Assembly (NCBI GenBank): GCA_011959285.1
Contig: BLLW01000021.1
Location: 1 to 54,324 of the forward strand
DNA from: Lachnospiraceae bacterium
GTDB lineage: Bacteria > Bacillota > Clostridia > Lachnospirales > Lachnospiraceae
Direction: 5' to 3'
Length of the DNA stretch: 54,324 nucleotides
This document shows, piece after piece, positions 1-8,584 of this stretch (its first letter is position 1; the number at the start of each line of letters is the position of its first letter). The translations under genes were made by a program, and so were the position numbers. Below the pieces are notes generated by a model, which had not been told where the DNA came from, searched no databases, and saw only the letters and a program-made list of their open reading frames with translations.

Positions 1-161
1 AGGAGCTCTTCATCTTCTTCAGCGCCCCAGACAGTCAGATTGACCGTATCAGAATCAGGAGTCTGTTCTTTTTCGAAAGAATCTGAACTTGGTTTTTGAC
101 ATCCGGATAATAATACGGTCAACAAAAGGACCGGAAACCATATGCTGTTTTTTCGTTTCAT
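1..161 (-). CDS. extracellular sugar-binding lipoprotein (5' part only)
   Basis: Only the first 53 codons are inside the window; the gene runs off the left edge. The visible protein starts with a lipoprotein signal peptide (MKRKNS, hydrophobic stretch, lipobox LLSGC with the acylated Cys at residue 21). After a Ser/Glu-rich linker it enters a segment reading VNLTVWGAEED, typical of the first beta strand of maltose/oligosaccharide-binding proteins of ABC importers. The start is supported by a GGAGA ribosome binding site a few bases upstream on the minus strand. It would sit outside the membrane and hand sugar to a permease that must lie outside this window. A sensor-type binding protein is also possible. 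The family call is fairly sure; the substrate is inferred. Confidence 0.75.
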   Translation of the reverse strand, partial: MKRKNSIWFPVLLLTVLLSGCQKPSSDSFEKEQTPDSDTVNLTVWGAEEDEEL

Positions 162-196
162 GACGTTCTCCATTAATAAAATTTTTTATATTATTC

Positions 197-225
197 ATCA
201 TAGCATTTTGAGGAAAAAATTTCAA
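197..225 (-). promoter_or_regulatory. promoter of the leftmost binding-protein gene
   Basis: Read on the minus strand this is TTGAAA, 17 bases, TATGAT, a good sigma-A match. The -10 ends about 35 bases before the start codon at 161. Confidence 0.5.
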
Positions 226-233
226 TTGGGTTT

Positions 234-248
234 TGTCGATAAACGACA
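234..248. promoter_or_regulatory. candidate operator palindrome
   Basis: An inverted repeat TGTCG-ATAAA-CGACA lies just upstream of the -35 box of the minus-strand promoter at 197-225. Position and symmetry fit a regulator site for the divergent binding-protein gene. The regulator is unknown. Confidence 0.3.
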
Positions 249-286
249 CAAGCGGCGGCAGAGAATTGCATTTTTTTTAATACACA

Positions 287-315
287 TTGTAGGATGAAAG
301 TGCCTGTGTTATACT
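287..315 (+). promoter_or_regulatory. promoter of the small Cys/His-rich protein gene
   Basis: TTGTAG, 17 bases, TATACT on the plus strand. It leaves a leader of about 90 bases before the ATG at 409. Confidence 0.45.
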
Positions 316-408
316 GGTATTATCATAAATATTTATGCAGAAGTTTTTGCTCTGCCAGATGTAGCAATAAAAAGCTTCTGCTTCGTGTAAGGAAAGGAAG
401 GAAGTCTC

Positions 409-681
409 ATGCACGTAAAGAAAATGCTTGCTGCGGCAGCAACTGTTGCAATGATCTCGCTTCTTTTTGTAATGCCGGTTTCTGCCCATGGACATCACAG
501 CCGGGCAACGGTCAACACCGACTGTCCTGTCTGCACTGTGGAAGGGTGTACGGAAGAAGGGCGGCATACACATGAAGGACATGATTATTGCGGTTATGAC
601 CATCAAAATGGTTATTGTGACGGTTCATGTGCGTCGGTTTCCCGTAGAGGGTACGGCAGGCGCCATGGATGTCATTACTAA
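409..681 (+). CDS. small secreted Cys/His-rich protein
   Basis: A 90-residue protein with a clear Sec signal peptide (residues 1-26, ending PVSA before HGHH). The predicted mature part is only 64 residues and holds seven Cys and nine His, in CPVC, RHTHEGH and GCHY type motifs with Gly, Asp and Tyr between them. That composition suggests metal binding or several disulfides in an exported protein. The gene has its own promoter (287-315), a purine-rich ribosome binding site (AGGAAGG) and its own terminator (688-727), so it is a single-gene transcript. I do not recognise a named family. It could be a metal scavenger or sensor or a cell-surface peptide; none of these is shown by the sequence. Confidence 0.75.
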   Translation: MHVKKMLAAAATVAMISLLFVMPVSAHGHHSRATVNTDCPVCTVEGCTEEGRHTHEGHDYCGYDHQNGYCDGSCASVSRRGYGRRHGCHY

Positions 682-687
682 AAATGG

Positions 688-727
688 CGTTCCCTGTTGA
701 AATTTAAACAGGGAACGTTATTTTTGA
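688..727 (+). terminator. intrinsic terminator
   Basis: An 11-bp perfect stem (CGTTCCCTGTT / AACAGGGAACG), an 8-base loop and a TTATTTTT tail, right after the Cys/His-rich gene. Confidence 0.85.
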
Positions 728-754
728 TAGGGCAAAAGCAGAGGTGAAAGAATC

Positions 755-2332
755 ATGCAGACAGATTATAAAAATAAGGGGATGCGTCTCCTTAAAAAGG
801 GACAAAAGGGGATTATTCATGCAATATTCAGTCGATTCGGGCTGATTTTGCTTTTGTTAATGGTACAGGTACTGGCATTGTTTTTGATCTTCCGGTGGTT
901 TGAAGGTTTCCTGCCGCACATTTTCGGAGGAGCGGTGGCGCTTACCTTTGTCATGGTAGTCTATCTTTTGAACAGTACAATGAATCCTACGGCAAAAATC
1001 ACATGGCTGATTGTAATCATGCTCCTGCCTGTGTTCGGGGTGCTGCTCTATATCTACACGCAAAGCGATATCGGTCATCGGGCATTGAAGAGGCGGATCA
1101 ATGAGATTATTGCAGATACGAAAGAAAATCTCCGGCAGGATGAGGAAGTGATGGGGCGATTGACCAAAGAAAACAGGAGCGTGGCATCACTGGCGCATTA
1201 TATGCAGCGAAGCGGTGCGCATCCGGTATTCGATAAGACTGAGGTCACTTATTTCCCTTTGGGGGAGGATAAGTTTGAAGAAATGCTCAGGCAGCTTTTA
1301 GCGGCGCAACATTTCATTTTTATGGAATATTTTATTGTAGACGAAGGGCTTATGTGGGGGAGCGTATTGGAGATTCTTGCCCAAAAGGCGGCGGCAGGGG
1401 TAGATGTGCGCCTTATGTATGACGGCGCCTGTGAGTTTGCGCTGCTGCCCCATGATTATCCCAAAAGATTAGAGAAATTGGGAATTAAGTGTAAAATGTT
1501 TGCACCGGTATCCCCCTTTGTATCGACCCACTATAATTACCGGGATCACAGAAAGATACTCGTAATTGACGGTCATACAGCCTTTAATGGCGGGGTGAAT
1601 CTTGCGGATGAATATATCAATCAGACGGTGAGATTCGGGCATTGGAAAGACACGGCCGTTATGCTCAAGGGGGAGGCAGCAAAGACTTTTACACTGATGT
1701 TCCTGCAGATGTGGCAGATTGATGAGGGGAGAGACGAATCAATTCATTTTCTTTCCTATCCGGTTTCCCCAAAGAAAGAGGCGGAGGGGTTCGTCATTCC
1801 CTATGGGGATTGTCCGTTGGACAATGATAAGCTTGGGGAAAGAGTGTATATGGATATTTTAAACAGGTCTTTAGAATATGTGCACATTATGTCTCCCTAT
1901 CTGATTTTAGACGGCGAGATGGAAACGGCATTAAAGTTTGCTGCGGAGCGGGGGGTGGAAGTGATCCTGATCCTGCCGGGTATTCCGGATAAGAAGATTC
2001 CTTATGCGCTGGCAAAGACGCATTATGCATCCCTGCTGGATTCAGGGGTGAAGATTTATGAATATACGCCAGGCTTTGTCCATGCCAAGGTTTTCGTCAG
2101 CGATGCAAAAGAGGCGGTAGTGGGTACGATTAATTTGGATTACCGCAGCCTGTATCATCATTTTGAATGTGCTACCTACTTGTATGGCACGGAGTGCATT
2201 CATGAAATCGAGGCGGACTTTCAGGAAACCCTGGTCAAGTGCAGGCAGGTTTCCATGGAAATGGTCCGCAGGGAAAAGTGGTTCGTGAAATTGACGGGAA
2301 GGCTGATGAAGGCGGTTGCGCCTCTTATGTAG
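755..2332 (+). CDS. cls: cardiolipin synthase
   Basis: A 525-residue membrane phospholipase-D-family enzyme that joins two phosphatidylglycerol molecules into cardiolipin and glycerol. The N-terminus has hydrophobic segments at about 28-48, 57-73 and 82-102, as in bacterial Cls. Two HKD motifs follow: H265-x-K267-x4-D272 (DHRKILVID) with GG and N residues behind it, and H443-x-K445-x4-D450 (HAKVFVSD) followed by GTINLDYRS. Length matches the usual 480-530 residues. The ATG follows an AGAGGTGAAAG ribosome binding site. It stands alone between the terminator at 688-727 and the kinase cluster promoter at 2371. Other PLD-family transferases are possible, but the N-terminal membrane segments favour Cls. 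Confidence 0.92.
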   Translation: MQTDYKNKGMRLLKKGQKGIIHAIFSRFGLILLLLMVQVLALFLIFRWFEGFLPHIFGGAVALTFVMVVYLLNSTMNPTAKITWLIVIMLLPVFGVLLYIYTQSDIGHRALKRRINEIIADTKENLRQDEEVMGRLTKENRSVASLAHYMQRSGAHPVFDKTEVTYFPLGEDKFEEMLRQLLAAQHFIFMEYFIVDEGLMWGSVLEILAQKAAAGVDVRLMYDGACEFALLPHDYPKRLEKLGIKCKMFAPVSPFVSTHYNYRDHRKILVIDGHTAFNGGVNLADEYINQTVRFGHWKDTAVMLKGEAAKTFTLMFLQMWQIDEGRDESIHFLSYPVSPKKEAEGFVIPYGDCPLDNDKLGERVYMDILNRSLEYVHIMSPYLILDGEMETALKFAAERGVEVILILPGIPDKKIPYALAKTHYASLLDSGVKIYEYTPGFVHAKVFVSDAKEAVVGTINLDYRSLYHHFECATYLYGTECIHEIEADFQETLVKCRQVSMEMVRREKWFVKLTGRLMKAVAPLM

Positions 2333-2370
2333 TTCTGCGTTAAAAAGCGGTTTGGCACAACGGCATCGCG

Positions 2371-2399
2371 TTGACTGCTATAACCATCCATGTTAAAAT
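2371..2399 (+). promoter_or_regulatory. promoter of the first hybrid kinase
   Basis: TTGACT, 17 bases, TAAAAT, directly followed by AAAA. It gives a leader of about 80 bases. The same core recurs ahead of the second kinase (5883-5912). Confidence 0.6.
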
Positions 2400-2487
2400 A
2401 AAACAGATACGGTATTTCGGATGACGGCATTTGCAGGAATGTGCCTGTGCGGAAGACAAAGCATAAGAGAGCGGGAGGCTGGGGCTA

Positions 2488-5400
2488 TTGAAGACAAAGA
2501 AAAAATCATTGCAGGAAATTATGTATGTCTTTTTCCTTTTGATAGCGATTATTATTTTATTTCAGTGGTATACAACGCAAAATGAAGAGCGTATTGAGAA
2601 TCGGAATAAGAATTATGCAGCAGATTCAGCGCGTCTTATGGCAGTACATATAGACGAAGAGCTGAACAATGCGCTGGATCTGATTAATACTTATACCTAT
2701 TTTTTGGAGGAAGGGCTCAGCGAGCCTGTTGTCACCCCTGAGATTCTTAAAGGAATTGAAGAGCATTCCCAGTTTGATGCCTGCCTGTTCACAGATAGAA
2801 ACGGTACGAACTATGCTTCTGACGGACGAATTTCCAATGCAGACACCCATGATTATTTCTTAAATGGCATGAAGGGGAAAAGAGGTATCACAGTGGTGTT
2901 CGACTCAGACTTTTTTAATGAAACTATGATCAGCTTTTATGCACCTGTCCGCTACAAGGGGGAGATTATAGGGGTGCTCAGAGGAACCTACCTTGCAGAG
3001 GAATACATGAAGGATATGCTTACCACAACCTACTTTGGCGAGGCAGCAGATGTTCATTTATGCATGCCGGACGGAACGGTGGTTGCCGGTTCTGACGGAA
3101 AGTCTCATACGGAAGATCTTCTTGAAATGCTGTTGGAAGCTGGTGTAATCGATGCAGATACGGCAAAGGATACACAGGCGATTTTTAAAAATGGCGGAGC
3201 CGGTGCATTTGTCTGTGATTCTGAGAGTAAAACGGATAATATTTGCGTCATGTACCTTCCTGAAAATGATTATGTGTTGGTACAGACGTTTCCCAAAAAT
3301 GTGACCCAGCGTATGATCAGAGATGAGAATATGATTGGAATCCGGCTGGAAACTATGATGATAGGATTGTTTGTGATTTATATTCTGATGCTGATCATCC
3401 GCGCGGGGCGTGAAAGGAAACAGTTAGAGCAGGAAAACAGGGAGATGGGTTATATCATCGGCGGTGTTGAAACGCTGTTTCCCCGTTTTGCCATGGTAGA
3501 TTTTGAAGCGGATACTTACCAGTATCTTGCGGGAACGAAACCAGAAGATGGAATTCTTGCGCAAAGTGGAAGTTATGAGGCGATGGCAAGGCATCTTAGC
3601 GCTCTCCTGATAGAGGAAAGTGAGCGAAAGGAGTTTGCAGAGCAGATTGATAAAAATGCGATTGTCGCAGCACTGTCAGATCATAAGGATTTACGGTTTG
3701 AATGCCGCGTGATGCGGAATCAGCATGTGGAATGGGAACATGTGAATGTCATCTGTCTGGAAAGAAAAGATGGAAAGGCGACTAAGGCTTTATTTACGCG
3801 CCAGGATATTACAGAAATTAAGGAGAAGGAACTGCGCGTTCAGGCAGAGATGGCACTGGCAAACCGTAAGGAGAGGCAGTATCGGATTGCAATCACTTCC
3901 GGCGCTATTTATACTTTTGAATTTAACCTGACACAGGATTTGATTGAGCAGGATATTATAAGCATAAGAAATGGAGAGGAAGTTTCCCTGCTTAAAAGGG
4001 CAGGATTAGAGGCGCCATGCAGGGCATCAGAATGTTTTGAAAAATGGAAGGCATACATATTAGAGGAATCTAAGGAAGAATACAACAGTAAGGTAAATAC
4101 GGTATATTTGAAGGAACGCTTTGAACAGGGAGAAGCGGAAGTAGTTGCTGAATACTGGGGGATGGCTTCTGAGGAAGAGCAGATGTGCGTGCGGCAGTCA
4201 TTTGTGATGACTCAGGATTATGATACAGGAGATATCATGGTATTGGTGGTGTCAAAGGATATCACGGACCGGGTCAAAAGGCAGAGAGAGCAGACACAGG
4301 CGCTGCAGGATGCGCTGATGCAGGCACAGCATGCCAACAGGGCAAAGACCACTTTCCTATCCAATATGTCCCACGATATACGTACGCCTATGAACGCAAT
4401 TATAGGGTTTGCGACTATTGCAGCCAGCCATATTGACAATAAAGATCAGGTCAGGGACTGCCTGCAAAAGGTACTTTCTTCCAGCAATCATCTGCTTAGC
4501 CTGATCAATGACATTTTAGACATGAGCAGGATTGAAAGCGGAAAAGTGCAGATTAAAGAGCAGGAGTGTAATATTTCCCAGGTAATGCACAATCTGGTCA
4601 ACATCATTCAGCCTCAGGTAAAGGCAAAACAGCTGGAATTGTTCATTGATACCTTCGAGGTGGCAAATGAAGAGGTGATTGCAGATGCTTTGAAGCTGAA
4701 TCAGGTTTTCATAAATCTTTTGAGTAATGCTGTTAAGTATACGCCGGCGGGGGGCACCATTACCTTCCGCATTATGCAAAAGACCACGTTCCGCCACGGA
4801 TATGGAGATTATATTTTTATCGTTAAGGATAACGGTATGGGGATGTCGCAGGAATTCGTGGAACATATCTTTGAACCTTTTGAGCGGGAAGTGACTACCA
4901 CGCAAAGCGGCATTCAGGGAACGGGGCTTGGAATGGCGATTACCAAGAATATCATCGACATGATGGACGGAACCATCAGTGTGGAAAGTGAAATCGGCAA
5001 GGGAAGTACCTTTACGGTGGAACTCAGTCTTAAATTACAGGATGTGGAGAAAAATACAGAGCAGATAAAAGAACTGAACGGATTGAGAGCGCTGGTAGTA
5101 GATGATGATTTCCATGTCTGTGACAGTGTGAGCAAGATGTTAAAACAGATCGGCATGCGTGCTGAATGGACGACTTCGGGGAGGGAGGCGGCATATCGCG
5201 CCCAGCTCGCCTATGAAGAAGGGGATTCTTACCATACGTATATTATTGACTGGCAGATGCCGGAGACCAGTGGGGTGGAGACCGCAAAGAAAATACGGAG
5301 TGTAGTCGGTGAAGATGTACCAATTATTATTCTGACGGCGTATGACTGGACAGATATCGAGCAGGAGGCAAGGAAAGCGGGAATCACGGCATTTTGTGCA

Positions 5401-5880
5401 AAACCGCTTTTCATGTCGGATTTGAAAGCGGCGCTGCTGGCGGCAAATAATCTGGTTGACAAAGAAGATGTGGCAGCAGAATGGACAACGGCTGATTTTG
5501 GAGGAAAGCGTATTCTTTTGGTGGAAGACATTGAGCTGAACCGGGAAATCGCGGAAGTCATATTGGAGCAGACAGGATTTGTAGTTGAATCTGCGCCGGA
5601 TGGAACGGATGCCGTGGAGATGGTAATAAAATCTGAGGAATATTATTATGATGCCGTGCTAATGGATGTGCAGATGCCGATTATGGATGGATATGAGGCA
5701 ACAAGAACCATCAGGGCTTTGCCGAGAAAGGATGTAAAGACGCTGCCTATCATTGCAATGACAGCAAATGCTTTAGAGGAAGATAAAGAGGCGGCGCTTA
5801 AAAATGGAATGAATGCCCATATTGCAAAGCCGATCGACATGGACATCTTTATAAAGGTGCTTGGTCAGTTCTTGAAATGA
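2488..5880 (+). CDS. membrane hybrid sensor histidine kinase with two receivers
   Basis: A 1130-residue kinase that should sense an external signal and pass phosphate from His to Asp. It starts at a TTG placed well behind a GGGAGGC ribosome binding site. Membrane segments lie at about 11-27 and 290-308 and enclose a roughly 260-residue extracellular region that looks Cache-like. PAS-like sequence fills about 325-600. The dimerisation domain has the phosphorylated H629 in SNMSHDIRTPMNA. The ATPase shows NQVFINLLSNAVKYT (N box, about 738), DNGMGM (about 781) and GTGLGMA (about 811). Two receivers follow, with phospho-acceptors D921 (IIDWQMP) and D1060 (LMDVQMP), each with a Thr and Lys in the right place. 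No DNA-binding domain is present. The final partner, perhaps an Hpt protein or an enzyme, is not in the cluster. Confidence 0.9.
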   Translation: MKTKKKSLQEIMYVFFLLIAIIILFQWYTTQNEERIENRNKNYAADSARLMAVHIDEELNNALDLINTYTYFLEEGLSEPVVTPEILKGIEEHSQFDACLFTDRNGTNYASDGRISNADTHDYFLNGMKGKRGITVVFDSDFFNETMISFYAPVRYKGEIIGVLRGTYLAEEYMKDMLTTTYFGEAADVHLCMPDGTVVAGSDGKSHTEDLLEMLLEAGVIDADTAKDTQAIFKNGGAGAFVCDSESKTDNICVMYLPENDYVLVQTFPKNVTQRMIRDENMIGIRLETMMIGLFVIYILMLIIRAGRERKQLEQENREMGYIIGGVETLFPRFAMVDFEADTYQYLAGTKPEDGILAQSGSYEAMARHLSALLIEESERKEFAEQIDKNAIVAALSDHKDLRFECRVMRNQHVEWEHVNVICLERKDGKATKALFTRQDITEIKEKELRVQAEMALANRKERQYRIAITSGAIYTFEFNLTQDLIEQDIISIRNGEEVSLLKRAGLEAPCRASECFEKWKAYILEESKEEYNSKVNTVYLKERFEQGEAEVVAEYWGMASEEEQMCVRQSFVMTQDYDTGDIMVLVVSKDITDRVKRQREQTQALQDALMQAQHANRAKTTFLSNMSHDIRTPMNAIIGFATIAASHIDNKDQVRDCLQKVLSSSNHLLSLINDILDMSRIESGKVQIKEQECNISQVMHNLVNIIQPQVKAKQLELFIDTFEVANEEVIADALKLNQVFINLLSNAVKYTPAGGTITFRIMQKTTFRHGYGDYIFIVKDNGMGMSQEFVEHIFEPFEREVTTTQSGIQGTGLGMAITKNIIDMMDGTISVESEIGKGSTFTVELSLKLQDVEKNTEQIKELNGLRALVVDDDFHVCDSVSKMLKQIGMRAEWTTSGREAAYRAQLAYEEGDSYHTYIIDWQMPETSGVETAKKIRSVVGEDVPIIILTAYDWTDIEQEARKAGITAFCAKPLFMSDLKAALLAANNLVDKEDVAAEWTTADFGGKRILLVEDIELNREIAEVILEQTGFVVESAPDGTDAVEMVIKSEEYYYDAVLMDVQMPIMDGYEATRTIRALPRKDVKTLPIIAMTANALEEDKEAALKNGMNAHIAKPIDMDIFIKVLGQFLK

Positions 5881-5882
5881 CA

Positions 5883-5912
5883 TTGACTATTTTAGGCGTT
5901 GTAGCGTAAAAT
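5883..5912 (+). promoter_or_regulatory. promoter of the second hybrid kinase
   Basis: TTGACT, 18 bases, TAAAAT, then AAAA. It begins three bases after the stop codon of the preceding kinase. Transcription from it would start near 5919, which argues against a TTG start for the next gene at 5917. Confidence 0.5.
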
Positions 5913-5991
5913 AAAATTGGCAGTTGACGTACCTATGACTGCTACATTGCAATATAATAATTATGATATTGAAGGTTATCAGTTCAAGACA

Positions 5992-8577
5992 ATGGAAAAA
6001 AGTAATAAAAGTAGAACAAATGTAAGGAAAACTTTAATCATTACCGTGCTACTTGTATTTGTGGTACTTGGCAGCTATGTATTTTTTATTGCATCCAGGA
6101 TATCAGGGGAGATGTCGCAGTCGGCAATTGGAAATCTGAGCGAGAATCTGGATTTGATTAAGGGGACGGTAGAAGTGCTCCTACAAAGGGAGGCGGAGTA
6201 TCAGAAGCTGATTGCAGGGGAGATTGCAGTACTTGACGATCCGGAGGCATTTCTTCTTGCCTATGAGAGGAATGATACTGTGGTAAAGATATCCATGGTT
6301 TATTCAGGGGAGGAAGAAGGATTTTCCAATACAGGGGATGTATTTTCTCCCGCAGAACTGGATTTCTCTGCGGGAAATATGGTCAATCAACTTCCGGTTT
6401 CCACCTCATATATAAACGGAATGGGAACCTGGGCTTATACCATGAAGTGTCCGGTAATAAAGGACGGCAAAGAGATTGCAGTGCTTTATGTGGAGTATAT
6501 TTATGAATCCTTTGATGGGGCACTTCCGGATAGATTTTATAACAGCAATGCCACCTTGTACATTATGGATGCAAAAAGCGAAAGATTCCTGCTAAAACCC
6601 AAGGGAGTTGGGGAGCGGGATGCAGGACATTTGAATTTAGAGGACTTTTATCGCGCCAATGCAATTCTGGAACAGGGCATCCAGAATGAAATCGCTGCAA
6701 ATATAAAATCTGGCAGAAACGTAATGTTTTATCACAAGGTTCAGGGAAGAGACTCCCTCATTTACATGTGGGCGGTTAATGACGGAACCGTATATTTGAT
6801 TGGTTATGTACCGGTAGAAGCGATTCAAAGAGAGGGTACTGCAGTAAACCAAAATATTTTAAGTGTGGTCATTGTCATGCTTGCAGCATTTTTGGTATGC
6901 TGTGTCTTATATCTTTTTTATGAGAAGCAACAGGCGAAGTTACGAAAAGAGAGGGAGACGGAGCGTGAGATGCACAACCAGCAGCTTGCGGAAGCACTGC
7001 AGGCGGCGCAGGTCGCCAGTCGTTCAAAGACCACTTTCCTCTCCAATATGTCCCATGACATCCGGACGCCGATGAATGCCATTTTAGGATTTACCACACT
7101 TCTTGCCAAAGATGCAGATAATCCTGCCAAGGTGAGAGAATATACCAAGAAGATCACTGCGTCAGGTCAGCATCTGTTAGGGTTAATTAATGACGTTTTG
7201 GATGTGTCAAAAATTGAAAGCGGAAAAGCCGTGCTGACTATCGGTGAATTTACGCTGAGCGGTATGCTTTCTGCCGTTGATTCCATTATCCGTCCGGCAG
7301 CAAAGGAAAAGGGACAGAACTTTGAAGTTTCTGTGGCAGGAATAAAGCGGGAATATCTGCTTGGCGACGAGACGAGACTGAAACAGGTCTTGATCAATTT
7401 GCTTTCCAATGCGGTAAAATATACCCAGGAAGGCGGAAACATCTTTTTGCGTATGACAGGGATGGAAAAGCGTTCAGACCAGTTTGAGCATATCCGCATT
7501 GAGGTTGAGGATAATGGGTTTGGCATGACGCCGGAATATCTGGAAATCATTTTTGATGCATTTACCAGAGCTGAGAACAGCACCACAAATAAAGTGCAGG
7601 GGACAGGGCTTGGAATGGCAATCACCAAAAATATTGTGGAACTTATGGGAGGAACCATAGAGGTTGCAAGCGAAGTGGGAAAAGGAAGCCTATTCACGGT
7701 AGATTTGGAACTGCGTATTGCAGACCAGGAGGCTGACGCGAAGTTCTGGAGAGAGCATGGAATCTTCCGAATCCTTGCAATAGATGATGACTTGCAGATT
7801 TGTCAGAATATACAGAACTTTATGGAGGATACGGGAGTTTTGGTAGATACCATATTTGAAGGAGAAGCGGCAGTGGATGCCGTCTGCAGAACCTGTAAAG
7901 AAGGAAATCCTTATCAGCTGATTCTAATGGATTTCAAAATGCCAGGGCTTGACGGTGTTGAAGCGGTAAGGAAGATCAGAGAAAGCGTGTCTGAGTATAT
8001 TCCGGTTTTGCTTTTGATGCCAAATGATGGTGAAGAGATAGAGGAGGAGGCGGTTCGGGCAGGAGCTGATGGATTTTTGACAAAACCATTTTTCATCTCC
8101 GAACTCAGGGAGAAGATTCTTGAAAGGGATGGAAGGCAGGATGACCTGATACAGGAAGAAGCACAGGGAAAGGAAGTCAGCCTTAAGGGGCGGAATTTTC
8201 TTGTAGCGGAGGATAATGAGATTAATGCGGAAATCCTGAAAGAATTGTTGGGAATAGAAGGCGCGGCATGTGAGATTGTTGCAAATGGAAAGTTGGCGCT
8301 GGAACGTTTTGAGCAGGCAGCAGAAGGTGAGTTTGACGCGATTATCATGGATGTGCAGATGCCGGTGATGAACGGCTATGAGGCAACAAAACATATCCGG
8401 ACGTTGGAGAGGGAGGACGCATGTTCCATACCCATTATTGCAATGACTGCAAATGCATTTGCTGAGGATGTGAAGGAGGCCATAGCAGCAGGCATGAATG
8501 CGCATGTATCCAAGCCGGTAGATATGGAACTTTTAAAAAGGACGATTTATCAATATATTGTTATAGAGAGGTTATAA
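5992..8577 (+). CDS. membrane hybrid sensor histidine kinase with two receivers
   Basis: I place the start at ATG 5992 (861 residues): it puts the first membrane segment (about 12-34) close to the N-terminus and lies downstream of the predicted promoter. The frame stays open to a TTG at 5917, and no start has a strong ribosome binding site. The extracellular region (about 35-285) is followed by a second membrane segment at about 287-310. The kinase core has H355 in SNMSHDIRTPMNA, then NQVLI-type replaced by KQVLINLLSNAVKYT, DNGFGM and GTGLGMA. Receiver 1 carries D647 (LMDFKMP), but Met stands where the conserved Thr/Ser should be (VLLLMPND), so its switching may be altered. Receiver 2 (D787, IMDVQMP) looks normal. 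The core closely resembles that of the kinases on both sides, which suggests duplication. Confidence 0.88.
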   Translation: MEKSNKSRTNVRKTLIITVLLVFVVLGSYVFFIASRISGEMSQSAIGNLSENLDLIKGTVEVLLQREAEYQKLIAGEIAVLDDPEAFLLAYERNDTVVKISMVYSGEEEGFSNTGDVFSPAELDFSAGNMVNQLPVSTSYINGMGTWAYTMKCPVIKDGKEIAVLYVEYIYESFDGALPDRFYNSNATLYIMDAKSERFLLKPKGVGERDAGHLNLEDFYRANAILEQGIQNEIAANIKSGRNVMFYHKVQGRDSLIYMWAVNDGTVYLIGYVPVEAIQREGTAVNQNILSVVIVMLAAFLVCCVLYLFYEKQQAKLRKERETEREMHNQQLAEALQAAQVASRSKTTFLSNMSHDIRTPMNAILGFTTLLAKDADNPAKVREYTKKITASGQHLLGLINDVLDVSKIESGKAVLTIGEFTLSGMLSAVDSIIRPAAKEKGQNFEVSVAGIKREYLLGDETRLKQVLINLLSNAVKYTQEGGNIFLRMTGMEKRSDQFEHIRIEVEDNGFGMTPEYLEIIFDAFTRAENSTTNKVQGTGLGMAITKNIVELMGGTIEVASEVGKGSLFTVDLELRIADQEADAKFWREHGIFRILAIDDDLQICQNIQNFMEDTGVLVDTIFEGEAAVDAVCRTCKEGNPYQLILMDFKMPGLDGVEAVRKIRESVSEYIPVLLLMPNDGEEIEEEAVRAGADGFLTKPFFISELREKILERDGRQDDLIQEEAQGKEVSLKGRNFLVAEDNEINAEILKELLGIEGAACEIVANGKLALERFEQAAEGEFDAIIMDVQMPVMNGYEATKHIRTLEREDACSIPIIAMTANAFAEDVKEAIAAGMNAHVSKPVDMELLKRTIYQYIVIERL

Positions 8578-8584
8578 AAGAAAA

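Noticed and set aside
294-575. A 93-codon plus-strand frame overlapping the small Cys/His-rich gene
   Set aside because: It has no ribosome binding site, starts inside the promoter, and the overlapping frame at 409 has a signal peptide and good start signals.
5924-5958. TTGACG and TATAAT as a promoter of the second kinase
   Set aside because: The boxes are 23 bases apart, too far for sigma-A; the pair at 5883-5912 is better placed.
5917-5991. TTG 5917 as the start of the second kinase
   Set aside because: It would lie at or before the predicted transcript start and has no ribosome binding site; ATG 5992 gives a normal membrane N-terminus, though its own site is weak too.
7167-8505. Long open frames on the minus strand opposite the second hybrid kinase (up to 193 codons)
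   Set aside because: They are the antisense of well-supported kinase and receiver domains, have no ribosome binding site and give low-complexity Ser/Phe/Ile-rich proteins.
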